From NCBI GenBank assembly GCA_017354895.1, contig CP071494.1, forward strand, positions 3,286,001 to 3,350,000: a stretch of 64,000 nt of DNA. The letters are read 5' to 3'. The notes under the pieces were generated by a model, which saw only the letters and a list, made by a program, of their open reading frames with translations, made no database searches and was not told the origin of the DNA. Numbering within the stretch: position 1 is the first letter of the stretch; each line of letters starts with the position of its first letter. The translations under genes and the position numbers were made by a program. Of this stretch, positions 11,168 to 23,371 are shown in pieces. This stretch comes from Podospora comata (Eukaryota; Ascomycota; Sordariomycetes; Sordariales; Podosporaceae).

Positions 11168-14100
11168 CTAATCACTCTCACTCCCCGCATTAACCCCCCT
11201 GGCCCTATTCACCAACCCCTCCGCCTCCCTGACCCTCATCCTCTCCTCCTCCACACTCCCCGTCTCGTCATCCTCATCGTCATCTTCCTCCTCCTCTTCT
11301 TCACTTTTAATCTCCTCATCATCCCCCTCATCAGGTCTCGCGCTGCCCCGTCTGGCCGTGGACGACGGCTCCGACCCCAACGGCAACCTCTTCTTCTCAA
11401 AGTCCTGCTTGTGCGCCTCCGCCATGGCCTGCAAAATCGACTTCTTCCCAATAGTGTCTGTATACCGTCTCCTAAACGCCGCCGCCGGACCGCTTTCCTC
11501 CGCGGGGGTGTCACTAACTGCAATGCTCTGTGGAGTACCACCTCCAACATTGGTAGGAGTCCGATGGAGGACCTGAGATGCCGGTGTGCGAGGGGGAATA
11601 GTAGATGGTTTTCTGTGATGCTGGCCCAACGGACGGATCTGATCTTGTTGATCAACCCCCGGAGTGGCAGGGTTGATGGCAGCTGGACCTAACAGACCAG
11701 CTGGTGGTTGTTGTTGCTGCTGGGCGGGGGGCGTTGTATCCTCCACGCTGGAAGTAGAGGTATTCAAATGATAAGGTAGGGGCGTGTCACGGGAGGCTTT
11801 GTACTGCGCTACGTTGGCGCAGTGCTCATTCTCCACACGGAGCAAGGTCCAGATACCCCTTCTGAAAACCTCCGCAAAGGCGACAAGAAACGAAACAATC
11901 GTCGAGTGCTGGCTGTCGTGGGTGAAGATGGCGTAAAAGATCCAGGAGAAGCGGAGGATAGGATCCAAGGTCATGATGATGTAGTATATGCTGACTGGAC
12001 GCAAGGCGGTAATGCTCCGGAGCAGCTTTTGCCGAGCGCCGGCTTGGAGGAGTGAGAAATCCATAAACAGATCCCAGATGGAGCAGTAGATCGCGTTGAC
12101 CGTGCCAAAGGTGATGAAGAGACTCAGGTTGGCTTGGGTGTTTTCGATGCGGTAAAGACTCAGGAACACGGCGGTGAGGATCGTCATGGTGTATTTCCCG
12201 CAGTTGACCAGATGAGGAAAGACGTTTTTGGTGTCGTAGTAACGCCTGATGCACTGGAGGGCACGCCAGATTGGTGGCAGGGCGCCGAAGAAGCCCATGA
12301 GGCGGGAATGGGACGAGTTGCACTGCTCTGGGTCGTACCAGGAGTTGGCGTAGAGGCAAAAGAACAGTTCGATATTCTGAACCCGAGAGTCAGTATTCCA
12401 TCCAGCCGTGCACGGTTATGGTAGCAACTTACACAGGTGGCATAGGTCAACGAACACCAGATATCGCCCAAAAAGAAATCACGAAACTCGACTGGGTATA
12501 AACCTGAAAGGAGAAGCCGATACTGGGGTCAAGTCAGCTCGCCATCCAGAGACAAAAAGTGAGGGGAACATACATGCGAGTACAAGAACCACCTCCTGGC
12601 CTTGTGGTGAAGAATAGGTGCCGGAAAAAACAGGATGCCCAGGGTAATGCAAATCAGAACGACCGGGTAGTACAAGTACATCTCCTCCCAGTCACCCAAC
12701 CTCGAAAAGTTGAGCCACATGAAAACGCCGAGGAGCGCAAAGAAGAAGCTAGGAAACTCGGCCACCTGCTTCCAGTCCAAAAAGTTCCGTTGGTCAAACT
12801 CAAAGATGAAGGGATAGTTGACCTTGTTCTTGGTCCACATGCGGCAGTCGAGAGTGAACAGGATGAAGAGGAAAAGCACGAGGAAATACCCTCCGTACAG
12901 CTGCATCAGATATGCAGTTTGTGTTCGGAGGTCATCATCCTCGCTGAACAAAAGCTCTGCTCCATAGATCAACCCCTGAACTGCAAAGACACCTCCGAGT
13001 CCAATTGTGATGCCGCTGCGGAACGCGCTGTCAGAGGAGTCCCCGGCGCGCTTGTTCAAGTTTCGAAGCTTTCCAGCCGCGATCTTGTGGTTTCCACGCT
13101 CAAAGTAGCGGGCATAGAGATCCTCCACAGTCCTAATATGTCCATCGAGAATGTCGCTGTTGACAAACCAGGACTTGTTCACTTTCTCATTCATGTATCG
13201 GTATGACGGGCGGGCCTTAACCGCCTTGTCATACTTCTTGTTGAGTTTGCGAAAGGCAGTCCGGTTGAGCAGCGCGTAGGACTTGAGCAACTCCAGGCCG
13301 CGGTAGAACTCTTGCAATGCCACTTTGAGCTTCCGCTTCGCGCTTCGGTAGGGAACGTCGTCTCCAGGTGGTCTCCGGACGTAGTCCCGCCCTTCGTCGA
13401 CGTTTTGAGGGTGCATGACCGGTGTTTGTGTCATCTTCTGGAGGGCTTTCGAATTGGGCCCCGGTTTAAAAAACTTGCCCTTCAAGGGGGCGATCCAATC
13501 ACGACTGCCGTCCTTGCCCTGCTGCTCACCGGCGTCGTCATCACTGGGACTCCGATTCCGGCCTGTCTCGCGCTTCTTCCTCGCTTCCGTGATCTCGGCC
13601 GTTCTCCTGTTGCGCATTTCGTGCAGCTGTGCTCGCAGTGCCATCAACCGCTCGGTCGCCTGATCCTCCTTCTCCTTGTAAAACGACTCAATCTTGGCCA
13701 GTTCGCTGTCGAGAAAGGCGAAGAAGTCACGTTCCGCAGATCGGACGGAATCTAGATTTTGCATCCCGATTTCCATCTTGTTCCCGCCAGTAAATCTGTT
13801 GGACGCATTCCGCGTGTGTGTCGATCCGGTCGTGAAGAGCCGAGACATGCGTTGGCGAGGCGTACCATCTGCACCCAGATTGGCCTTGGAGGGGGTCTGA
13901 TAGCCACTCGGAACCGTAGCTACCATGGAGGCGCTTCTGTGCAACGCGAGTCGGTTCAAGGGAGGTGAAGAAGGGGCACCGTGTTCACTGGTCCTGGATG
14001 GAACTCTCATCGCCGGCGCAGGGAGCTCAAAGTCATGCCGATAGCTCGAGCGAGATGGCACCGGACCAAAGCTGCCATACTGAACCTCACTGCCTGGGGA

Positions 14101-14717
14101 CCTCGCCAGACCTGATCGCTCATCGTCCCGTGGAGTTGCTACCACCTTGACCGCCTTGGCCTTTCCTGTCTCATCCGGCTCTCCACCAAGCAGTCCATCA
14201 TCGTTCGCTTTCGGGGGTGGTGGTGTGAAGTTGTGGCCGATGTTGAAGTAGGTAGAGGGAGTCTTGTAGTGGTGCTGATCGGCCTCTGCGCGCCTGGCCA
14301 GCGTTGGCGTGACGGCTGCACGGTTGATGGCTCGGATGACTGCCTTGACGTGCTTCTTGCCCTGCTTGTAGTTGAGATACTTGACGCGCCATTCTGCATG
14401 GCACTCACGGCATTAGTACAATGCTTAGTTGTTTCTACCATGTGCGATATATCTCCACTATGCGTTGTCCGTCGTGTGTTGTTTGGTCCAGGGCCGCTGG
14501 GGTCCCGCTCCGTGACGATCACCCAGCAAGGTGTGTCTCGGTCGGCATGTGCCGCGCTTCGTTGGTCCAATTGCACCTCACGCCGACCTCCCAGGAATTG
14601 AAGAATCTTGTACATACCTGGAACAGCGTCCTGCTCAAGCTCTTTTGCGAACCTTGGCCATGCTGTCAGTACCGGGATGCCATCGCCATTTGATCGCGGT
14701 GTTTTTCCTTACTTCAT
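11168..14717 (-). CDS. SYG1: SPX-EXS family phosphate-export protein (Syg1/XPR1-like)
   Basis: Five exons close exactly to 1052 residues: 14717-14713, 14652-14618, 14393-12574, 12522-12433 and 12376-11168. The N-terminus assembled across two introns reads MKFAKELEQDAVPEWRVKYL, the hallmark SPX start, and continues NYKQGKKHVKAVIRA, supplying the Lys-rich inositol-pyrophosphate-binding helix. The SPX domain spans roughly 1-400 with a long low-complexity insert. Several membrane helices follow, then the EXS domain (GLYPVEFRDFFLGDIWCS; PPIWRALQCIRRYYDTK; RVENEHCANV). The C-terminal 200 residues are disordered, with poly-Gln and poly-Glu/Asp. Human XPR1 exports phosphate; yeast Syg1 is linked to G-protein signalling and phosphate efflux. 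The five-base first exon (ATGAA) and 35-base second exon are easily missed by gene callers; a model starting in exon 3 would lose the start of SPX. Confidence 0.93.
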
Positions 14718-14724
14718 GACGTCA
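14717..14724. promoter_or_regulatory. Perfect CRE-type palindrome TGACGTCA at the SYG1-like start codon
   Basis: The eight-base palindrome bound by Atf/CREB bZIP factors overlaps the first base of the initiator codon read on the minus strand (TGACGTCATGAAG). The site is seen; any regulatory role is inference. The overlap may simply be chance. Confidence 0.35.
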
Positions 14725-17700
14725 AGCCAACCATAGCGCGCGGGTCGCGGGATCAGGATGGAGATCAACACGCAGGATTAAGAAAAAGTAGATAGATAAG
14801 GTAATCGGTAGGCGAGGATACCTAGGAGTGGAACGAGCGTGCGGACGGGGTGGTTTCCGTTATGCGCCCAGAGATAGAGAAAGATTGGATGACATCGGGC
14901 GTTGGATCAAAGAGGGTGCAAGTTCCAAGTTTTTGGGAAGATGGAGAAGAGCTCACTCAAACCGCGCCCAAGGTTCTTTGCTAACAATCGCGTCCCTTCC
15001 CAGTTTTTCTTTCATCTTTTCACAGCGGCCTCGGCGGTGTGCGCTTGCGGTACGGTACCTGAAGCCAAGCCTAGAGAAAACAGACCCCCGGGAGCGACGG
15101 ACCCACCGGCAGGGCTACCCTACCCACTCCTAACCACTGACATGCTCTCCTTGCCGTTCCGCGACGTCACGACATGTGTGATATAACTTGAAGTGAGGGG
15201 AAATAGGATCTGGTCGAACCCTCATCTGACCTCACAGCCGACAAGATATCGCATTCTGTCGTCTGACGATGCTCGAATTGCGGTGCCGGCTTACCCAGTT
15301 CCTGAGAACCGGAGCTGACTCGGAAGCGGCGAACCACCATTCATTGGGCAAGTCCAACCATTGTCTCAGCTATTCCTGTTGAGCTATCGATATTCAAGAC
15401 ACTGGGTTGGGGGATATCCGGCATCCCGAACCCTCAGCCGACCTCTTTTTAGTGAATCCCTTACAAGCACCGAGGCCCGGAAGGCTGGTCCTGGCTAGGT
15501 ACCCCGCAGGTTCTCACAAGCCTGTTCCCAACAGCCAGTCTGCTCCCGCGTAAAGGGGAAAGATATAAGAAGGCCATGGCTGAGCTCGTAGCTGTTGTGT
15601 TAGGATGCTCCCGCAGGAACGAGTGCTACTACACTAGACTAGCTAACCACGACAATCTTGGCCCGGATATGCCCGCGCGGATACGATATCGCGCCGATTT
15701 CTTTTCAATGGCACGAGAACGAACGGACGACGGAAGAAATGGCGCGAGGACACCAACGTCCCATGTTTAAAGCTCCCCTCCCGCGCCGGGATCGCCCCGG
15801 TCCTACGCGATCGGATGAGAAGGCCGTTTCCCACGGAGGGACAGCCCCGCCATCGACATGCCCTGGGCACAGACCACTGTCCTTCGCTTGCATGCAACCA
15901 TCATGGGCCTGGAAAGCCATCTCATTGGTCAGTTTTTGTAGTAGCGATACAAACATATGCCTGATCATAGATGAGGGGGGAGCTCTTATGCTTGTCCAGT
16001 AGGCAGTGCTCGTTTTCCATCAAAAGAAAGGCATTCTGCTGATACACAGCATCGTGGGATGCGCTAGACGCCTTGCCTCGTGCGTGGCACGCTCTAATTT
16101 CTCCGATTATTCGCGATGTGTGTTTCCGTCAGCTGGCGAGGTATCTGCCGTGCAGCAAAGTGTTCCCCTTTGGGAAGCCGGCATGGCGAAGAGGCCAAAG
16201 AAGCGGCCGGGCCGCTGTGGTGCAAAGCCGCTGCTCGCATTGCATATGGTCTTCCTATGTCCCAAATAGGAGAGCGAGATCGCGGCAACCAATCGCTCTG
16301 AAGCCAACAAGTATGCGGTATAGCACGGAAGCTCAGCCTCTTCTTCCGTGAGCGACAACAGTCAACATGGTCGCCCGGTCCGGCCGCGGAGGTGGTGAAT
16401 CCCTTCATGCACTCAGCCACTAAAAGAAACGTTTCGTCGATTGGGATTTGTGGGGTTTGGGCGCTGTGATGGAATCTGCAGTTGGCATATGTATGTGTGG
16501 TAATTGTGTGTGATGTTGGTTCCGTAATATCGACGTTGCAATCTGTGCCTCTGTGCCTCTCCAGTAGTGTTTCTGACGTTGTTTCGTGAGTACGCCATAA
16601 ATACCCCCTCATCTGTGGCCGGCAGTCTGAGACAGTGTGCCTATTGTGTGTCAACTCTGCAGCAATTGTCTTGCTTTTCGACGACACAAACAAGAATGCT
16701 TCCTTCTCCCACCACCATGATGATGAGTGAAAGATCTCGATGTTGATAGAAGAACTCAGGCTGCAGCGCATCAAACAGTGGACCACCCCACCCCGCCAAT
16801 CAACCCCACCATCAAGACCTGTTGTTCAAGCCCAGCTGAGAAACAAACATCAATATCAACACCCAAAACGGCAACTTCTTTGATAGACAGCTGCAGAGGG
16901 ATATTGAGGAAGCAAGCCACTGAGGTGTTCACCGTGGACGGTATGTGCTTCCTCGCTGCAAGATAGATGCCGGTTCAGAGCACCATTTTCCCTCAGTTTT
17001 TTTTTTCTTTCGAGCCTTGTTCAGCTGTGCTGGGAGGCACAAAGCCCACTTTTGGTCCTAGCCCAGGGCCAGGTCTCGGCGTTTTGTCATTTTCGGCGGC
17101 CCTTGCGATTTCCACAATTGCAATCTCCCTTTGGCGTGATTTCAGGACGTGGGATGGTGGTCCGGCTCATCCTTCAATAAAGGCTGGATATTAAGGACAG
17201 AAAAACAGGACGACGAGAGACGAGGAAAGACGGCATCATCTCGAGGAAGACAAAGAATCAAGGAAGGGGATCTCTTATCAGTGTGGTGAGCAAACAGCAG
17301 GGAAGCTTTGCCGGAGCTTGTCAGGCCGCCCTTGTCAGTCGGAGCAGCGCAGCCGCGGGCACTCGGATCATCTCCACACCATAACATCATCGGACAAGGA
17401 ACCACTTGCCCAGTCTTCGCAGGGCATGCAACGTGGGAGCGCCAAGTCTCGGCCGCTCCAAAGTCACTCAACTCAACCTTTTTGAACCACGCCCGTCCCG
17501 CTTCCCCCCATCATCCATTTCCACGACACAAACATCTCCAGTCCTCCTCCTCACCTTGTTGATCTTCGATCCCGACCCGCTCAGCGACCTCGGGAAAGCT
17601 TTAAGCTTCACTAGACAAGCGCCAATCAGTATTGCCATCTGCCGTTGCTCTCATCTTAGCAGCACCACTCTCTCAACGGCGGCCGCCCAATCGCCCTTGG

Positions 17701-17867
17701 TGAACCTCGGCGTGGCCGTCACGATAACCAATTTCGAAAGCTAAAAGTCCTACGACACCCACCAATTCGAGTCTTGCCGTTTCCCTGGAGATAACAACGC
17801 CATTTATATCCGCACCGATCGCCCCTCTCGACCTCGACAACGCTCTCCGCTACTCGCCCTTGCGCGC
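14725..17867. other. 3.1-kb gene-free divergent interval
   Basis: Between two divergent genes, with no exon I can support. The longest ORF is a 230-codon minus ORF (16094-16786), without recognisable domain or consistent codon use. The last 500 nt before 17868 are C-rich and resemble a long 5' leader, with candidate GT-AG pairs. The middle (about 15540-16330) is GC-rich with no repeat I can see. Long leaders, a non-coding RNA or an unrecognised multi-exon gene remain possible. Confidence 0.5.
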
Positions 17868-19019
17868 ATGCTTGTTCAGGCGTCGCATACGCGACCGGCC
17901 GGAACAATGCTTGAAACTGAATATGCCCGCCGGCGAGCCCCTCCCATGGATCCGGCGATGAGCGCCATTGCCTATTCCCATTCCAGGACCCGCACAACCT
18001 CGTCGAACATCTTTCCCGCCCACTTTCAATCGCCGGCCGCCCCTCCAAACAATTACTACCCGCAAACACATCTGGCTCAACCTCATGTGCAGCATCAGCG
18101 CCGGTCTCCCAGTGTAAATACGTTCAGCACCATTTCCAGCGGCGGTGCCCCTTACAGAAACTCCCCTTCCATGGACATCAGGAGATCGACCTCGAGCCGT
18201 TCCGGCGGGGCACCCGGTTCTCCCCAGCAGCCAGGAGGCTATGTGGCCCTCCTTCGAAAGCAAAAGGCTACGGTATGGTGCGACCGCGCTCAGCAGGAAG
18301 ATGCCAGGCTTCTCGCCCAGCAACGCATGGCCAAGGTGCGCGCTAACTCCGAGGTGGTCGGAGCCAACAACAGCCCTTCGCTTGGACCCGTGAGTGCCGG
18401 TCGGACCTCGACCGGGCTCAGCTCTGCCGGCGGAAAGGTTGCGGCAAAGATCAGACACCACGGAAAACCCACCGTTATCGGATACTCCCCAGGAAGCAAC
18501 TTCAACGTCGTCGGCGGTGTTCCTTTACGTCTTAGTGCTACGGAGGTGGAGGGCGAGGAAAGCGAAGATGAAGCCACCATTCAGAGATCCAATCACCGCC
18601 GGCAAGGTAGTTCCAGCAGGAGCAGCACGACCAGCAGCAGGAAAACAGCACCACCGTATCGCTCGTCCGGAGGCCTCGGTCAGGTTACACAAGGTGGAGG
18701 AACTCGGTGGAGCCCGCACGGAACCCCCGAACGGTCAGGATCACTGGTGGAGGACACGCAGGGCGAGCAACAATTCGCCAGCGAGGAGGCTTATGGGAAA
18801 GCAAAGAGCTTCGCCAGCGGTAGCAGCGGCGAGCGACTGGACACTGTGCCTGACCTCCAGGCAAACAGTGCACAGGTGGCCAACAACAGTGCGAGAAATG
18901 CCTCGTTGACCCGCGAAAAGAGTTTGAGAACACCAGACGAGCTCAAGAGACGAGGAAGTGTGGACGAGAGAACAATGACTCTCACGACTGGCCGCTTGTA
19001 TATTGCCAACCCCGATTGA
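17868..19019 (+). CDS. Conserved fungal disordered protein of unknown function
   Basis: A single open exon of 383 residues. Two internal blocks look conserved and structured: GGYVALLRKQKATVWCDRAQ followed by QEDARLLAQQRMAKVRA (about 125-160), and SSAGGKVAAKIRHHGKPTVI then GYSPGSNF and GVPLRLSATEVEGEES (about 185-230). I recall similar blocks in uncharacterised proteins across Pezizomycotina. The rest is Ser, Arg and Pro-rich and probably disordered. No signal peptide or membrane helix is present. The start could be 17868 or the ATG 39 nt downstream at 17907 (MLETEYARR). Function unknown. The tail TMTLTTGRLYIANPD is short and hydrophobic and could be a docking motif, but that is a guess. Confidence 0.82.
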   Translation: MLVQASHTRPAGTMLETEYARRRAPPMDPAMSAIAYSHSRTRTTSSNIFPAHFQSPAAPPNNYYPQTHLAQPHVQHQRRSPSVNTFSTISSGGAPYRNSPSMDIRRSTSSRSGGAPGSPQQPGGYVALLRKQKATVWCDRAQQEDARLLAQQRMAKVRANSEVVGANNSPSLGPVSAGRTSTGLSSAGGKVAAKIRHHGKPTVIGYSPGSNFNVVGGVPLRLSATEVEGEESEDEATIQRSNHRRQGSSSRSSTTSSRKTAPPYRSSGGLGQVTQGGGTRWSPHGTPERSGSLVEDTQGEQQFASEEAYGKAKSFASGSSGERLDTVPDLQANSAQVANNSARNASLTREKSLRTPDELKRRGSVDERTMTLTTGRLYIANPD

Positions 19020-20373
19020 AAATGCTATGGAGGGTTAATATGGATGGGTCTTTGGCGTTTTGTTTCTTTTTCACTTTTGCTTCGCACCAATACCCCTCTT
19101 TTTTCAAGGGCAACGATCGTTCATGGGCCGTCACTCAAAGCATAGTTAGCGCAATGGATTCAGTATGGGTTTCTTCTGGTTTCAACATAACATACCCGCC
19201 ACTCGCTGTTTGTTGTTTATGCTGGTCATGGCATGTGGCATAGTATACAGTTTGGTTTGGAGCAAATCCAGGGCCGGAAAAAGCAGGACTCGGACCTCAG
19301 CAAAATTTTCACCGGATCAAGAATTTCTTTTGGATACCTAACGTTTTGTGTACACTTCCCCTCTTCATGTGACGTTGTAGGCTGCTAATCGGTGCTATGG
19401 AGATCAATCGATGACGACAGAATATACCAGAGCAACGGTTCCCCTTCTGAAACAATAGCTAATAAACCTTGCCGGAGGGGTTTGGCGGCTATTATTCCGG
19501 ATTTTGGTCGTGATGAGTTCCTTGGAAGTCGATCCTATATCACGCGGTATTATACGTGACTTTGGCGCCTGCCCAAGACCCTCAGCTCCATCTACAATAG
19601 CCGAACTTTTGAGAGCAGCTGGCCTCACCACCAAAGGAAAAACATCGAGATGCCCCGAACTTTGTTTTGTTGAAGAGGCGAACAGTACTTTGTCAATAGA
19701 GACAATGGGAAGGTGAATTCGCTCAAAGTCAAATGATCATGACGTAGAGAGATAGATATTCAGTGACAGGCCTCCTCCAACTCTCGCCTCCACAGTCTGC
19801 TGCTTTCCCAGTCACCCAAGTACCCCAGACCAAGATACCAGCCACACTACCTGCTCCCGCACACTCAAGTCCAGCCACAGCCCAAGCCACTCTAGCGGTC
19901 GGGGTAGTACACACTTACCTTACGCTAATTTGACGCGTTACCAACACGCTCTCTTGATTAAGGACGCGCGACCGGAACGCGTTTCTGCCCAGGCTAAACC
20001 AGGGCCTTCAAGCAATTTGCCAATCATTGGCCCGCAAGTGCTTGCTCAGTTCAACCTCTCAACAACCACATCTCCACCTCCCGATTTGTATCTGAACTTG
20101 CAACTCGCGGTCGGGCTTCTAGAGAAATCATTTTCAACATCTTTTCTCCCACTGATCAGTTCAACATCGAGCGTATACCCGGCATTCTTCACCGCTGGCC
20201 ATGATTTGAACCTTGCACTTTTCACCCCTCTTTCTTTCTTCTTACCTATTCGACTACATACCATTCTGCTGTAATTAGCATCTTGGACCGACCGGGCGAT
20301 CCCGAACCGCCTACTGATAGAGAGAGAGAGAGAAAGCCATTCGAAGGCATTGGACTCCAGCATTACCGATAAA
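19020..20373. other. Intergenic, no gene recognised
   Basis: A 1.35-kb interval holding the 3' flank of one gene and the 5' flank of the CAF-1 gene. A 114-codon ORF at 19930-20274 has no domain. There is a GA dinucleotide run near 20318-20334, just before the CAF-1 start. Confidence 0.55.
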
Positions 20374-22413
20374 ATGAAGTCCACCACCCAGGACCCGAGC
20401 AAGGGTCCTAAGCCGACCGCGTCTGCGAACAAGAAGAGGACTCTGAAGGACTTTTTGGAGTCGGAGGGACCCAAGCCAAAGCCTTGCACCGGAAGTGACA
20501 GTACGTGTTAGCTTGATGTAGCAGCAACATATCGATGCTGGGTGTTGACGAATGACCTTTCAACAGAGGAGAACGATAACGACAGCCCCGCGAAGAAGAA
20601 GATCAAATCACCCAAGACCACCAATGATGATTCAGTGGCCAACGATGACGATCTCGAATCTCCTCCGAGCTCGCCCCCGCTCATACCTCCCGGCTTGACA
20701 GCATCTGGGAGCAGCCCGCCCGACCGGGAGACAACAGCTCCTGATACGCCCTCCCGCCCCCCACCAGTCATCCTGACCAAGGCGCCAGCCGATGGGCCGT
20801 CCACTGCTAGCACCGATCCCACGCAGAAAACCGGCGAAAAGAGGAAGCGTACCGTTCTGAGTGCTGAAGAGAAGGCAGCCAAGAGGGCGGAGGAGGAGGC
20901 CAAGAAGGCGGAGAGGGAAGCTGCCAAGCAGAAGAAGGCTGAGGAAGCTGCCAAGACCGAGGAACTGAAGCGCCAGAAGCAGGCAGAGAAGGAGGCAAAG
21001 AAGCGGGAGAAGGAAGATGAGCTAGCCAAGAAGAAGCAGGAGAAGGAGGAGAAGGAGAGGAAGAAGCGGGAGAAGGAGGAGGAGGCGGCCAAGAAGGCTC
21101 GCAGCCAAGCGACTCTTACCAGTATGTTCGGCTTGAAGCCCAGCACATCCAAGAAGGACCAGCCAGCCGTCAAATCTCAGAGCGGTGATGCGACAACCTC
21201 GACAGAGACACCCACCAAGACTCAGGCCAGCGGACAGTCTGCTTATCAACGAATGTTCAAGGACTTCTATCTCAAGGAGCATGTCAAGCTGGCGCCAGCG
21301 CCAGTCCAGATGGATGAGGAGACTCGGGAGGTGCAGACTAAGATTCTTGACGAGTACATCAACGGCACTCGGACGCACACCCCTTCCTCTCGCTTCAATG
21401 CCATGGAGGTTCTTGAGCTTCCGTTCAAGGTCAAACGTGGCCGCACTTTCCCAAGCGTCAAGAAGATCATGGCTGAAGTCTCATCATGTGAGTCTCGGAC
21501 TTCTCAGCAAGCTAATCACCTGCAGGAGCTCCTGAATCAGGTTCCAGTCATCTCCATCAAGTTCTCCGAGGATGTGCGGCCGCCCTATATTGGGACCATC
21601 AGCGACCATCCTAATGGTCTTGGTGCTCTCAAGAAGCTCGCCAGGCGCCCAATCCGGACAGACATCCTCCCTCTGGCCTACGACTACGATTCTGAGGCTG
21701 AGTGGCAGGAAGAGGATGGCGAAGACATTGAGTCCCTGGATGATGAAGATGATGAAGACGAGGATGAGGACATGGCGGATTTCCTCGACGATGAGAATGA
21801 CGTGGGGCCCTCACGGATGGTGTTTTCTGGGGGGATGGAGCCTGAGAGCAGCGGACTGTGCTGGGAAAACCGTAAGCGTGGCACATCTGAGCCGAAGATG
21901 TACAAGTTGAGGATGGAGTTTATTCTTGGTAAGCAACCACACATTTCCCCGGTCACGCCGAACCTTGCTAACCAGCTGCTAGACAAACTTGAACATCACC
22001 ACAGCGTTGACCCCTTCTCCGCCGCCTACTGGGAGACCTCCAAGCCGGCCAAATCTGAGACAGGCAACCAGAAGTCGAGCGCAGCTGCGAAGGCGACAAA
22101 ATCGGCATCCGGTTCGGATTCGAGTCCAAAGACCAAAAAGCAGTCTGCTACACAGGCCTCTTGTACCACGCCCACAGATGCGTTCCAGGCTCTTAATGCT
22201 GGAACGCGCAAGAAGAAATCTGACCAGCCACTGCCCCCCGATCTGCAGGAGAAGCTCAAGGCTCTGGTCAGAGAGAGGCCCACACTGAGCAAGGTGGGAG
22301 TGATTGAGCTCTTTATGGACAACAATGCCAATTGCAGTAAGAAACAGATCCAGAACGCCTATTCTGAGTTGATTGTCAGGGTTGGCAGGGAGCACAAGGT
22401 GAAGGGGGAGTAG
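20374..22413 (+). CDS. RLF2: Chromatin assembly factor 1 large subunit
   Basis: Proposed exons 20374-20500, 20567-21928 and 21983-22413 encode 639 residues. CAF-1 deposits newly made H3-H4 onto DNA behind replication forks, guided by PCNA. The N-terminus KKRTLKDFLES resembles a degenerate PIP-box region. A long Lys/Glu/Arg coiled stretch (KER domain, about 130-225) follows. Next come SAYQRMFKDFYLKEHVKLAP, PYIGTISDHPNG with FDYDSEAEW-like sequence (YDYDSEAEWQEEDGEDIESL), and a strongly acidic ED block near 440-465. The C-terminal winged-helix region contains RPTLSKVGVIELFMDNN. The second intron (21929-21982) is 54 nt, in frame and without a stop, with TGCTAAC ten bases before its AG. If retained it would add 18 residues. 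Confidence 0.9.
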
Positions 22414-23371
22414 TAGACCTTTGGTCTCAAGCATCTTTTCCATCTCGGCGGTACATGCATCAGACGTACATGGAGTTTGGGTTGGGTCAGGTCGATATCG
22501 CATAACAGGGGGGTGTTTTTTGGCGTTTTTGGGGAGGATATTCTGCATTCTTCATAGTCATTTGGGGCGTGGTATTCTGGAGGGACTATCATCACGATCA
22601 CAGGGCGAAAAGAACCACATCTTGACCTTGACAATTGGGTCAAAATCAGGTTTGCATCTGCATTCATTTTTCAACGGAAGATTAAAGGGGACGAGGGGGT
22701 GTCTAGTCTGATCTGTCGGTTCCTTCATTGTTGCCGCGACATAACAGGGAGTTGGCCCTTTTTGACAGATTGAAGATGACTGGACAAGATGAAAGGAGGG
22801 ATGGGGATTTAAGATGCTTGAGGATTGGGGTGAAATATTTTCTCTTGTTGTTGTCTGAGAGGTTCAAGATCTGGGGGCTCTCATAGCTACTGTATTATGT
22901 TCAATAGAGGCGGCGCATAGGGAAGGGGGGGAGGGGGACAAAACTGGGGTTGGGGGTTAATGTTTGGCGTTTAATATGCCCTCTTTTCTTCTGTTTTTCA
23001 CAGCGAAACTAGGTATCATGGGAGGTGGGGGAGGTAGATAGCCAGGGTATCGGCTGTTTTTTCTTTGATTTCTTGAGGTGAGGGCTGGTAGCCTGAGGTA
23101 TTAGTTTAGGTTGATACCAGAAATGAGTGTTTTTGATGTAGCTGTGTGAGGCCATTGAAGAGGGTGATGAGAGAATGTGAACAATGATGTATGATGAATG
23201 GCGGGCATGTCAATGACGTTGGTGTCTTGGTTTAGTGTAGTGAGGTGATGTGATGGCTTGATAAAGGGAGTGTGGGGACCTCGCCTCAACTTGCTATCTA
23301 CTCATATTGCATTCCATAACACAGCTCAAATCCACATCCGCACCTCTAAGTTCACGATATCTACAGTCAAA
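22414..23371. other. Intergenic, no gene recognised
   Basis: Roughly 950 nt of GT-rich 3' flank and the leader of the next gene. The G-rich run around 22925-22935 and the T-rich run after 22980 are simple-sequence features only. Confidence 0.5.

Noticed and set aside
13000-16500. Search for tRNA genes
   Set aside because: I looked for the A and B box pattern (GGTTCGAATCC-like) here and over the whole window and saw no cloverleaf. Only the 5S RNA is supported.
16094-16786. 230-codon minus-strand ORF in the gene-free interval
   Set aside because: No domain, signal or hydrophobic pattern, mixed codon use, and no splice context. Length alone is possible by chance in GC-rich sequence.
20508-21173. 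Minus-strand Ser/Phe-rich ORF opposite the CAF-1 gene
   Set aside because: Antisense of the Lys/Glu-rich KER domain (AAG/GAG codons read as CTT/CTC), not an independent gene.
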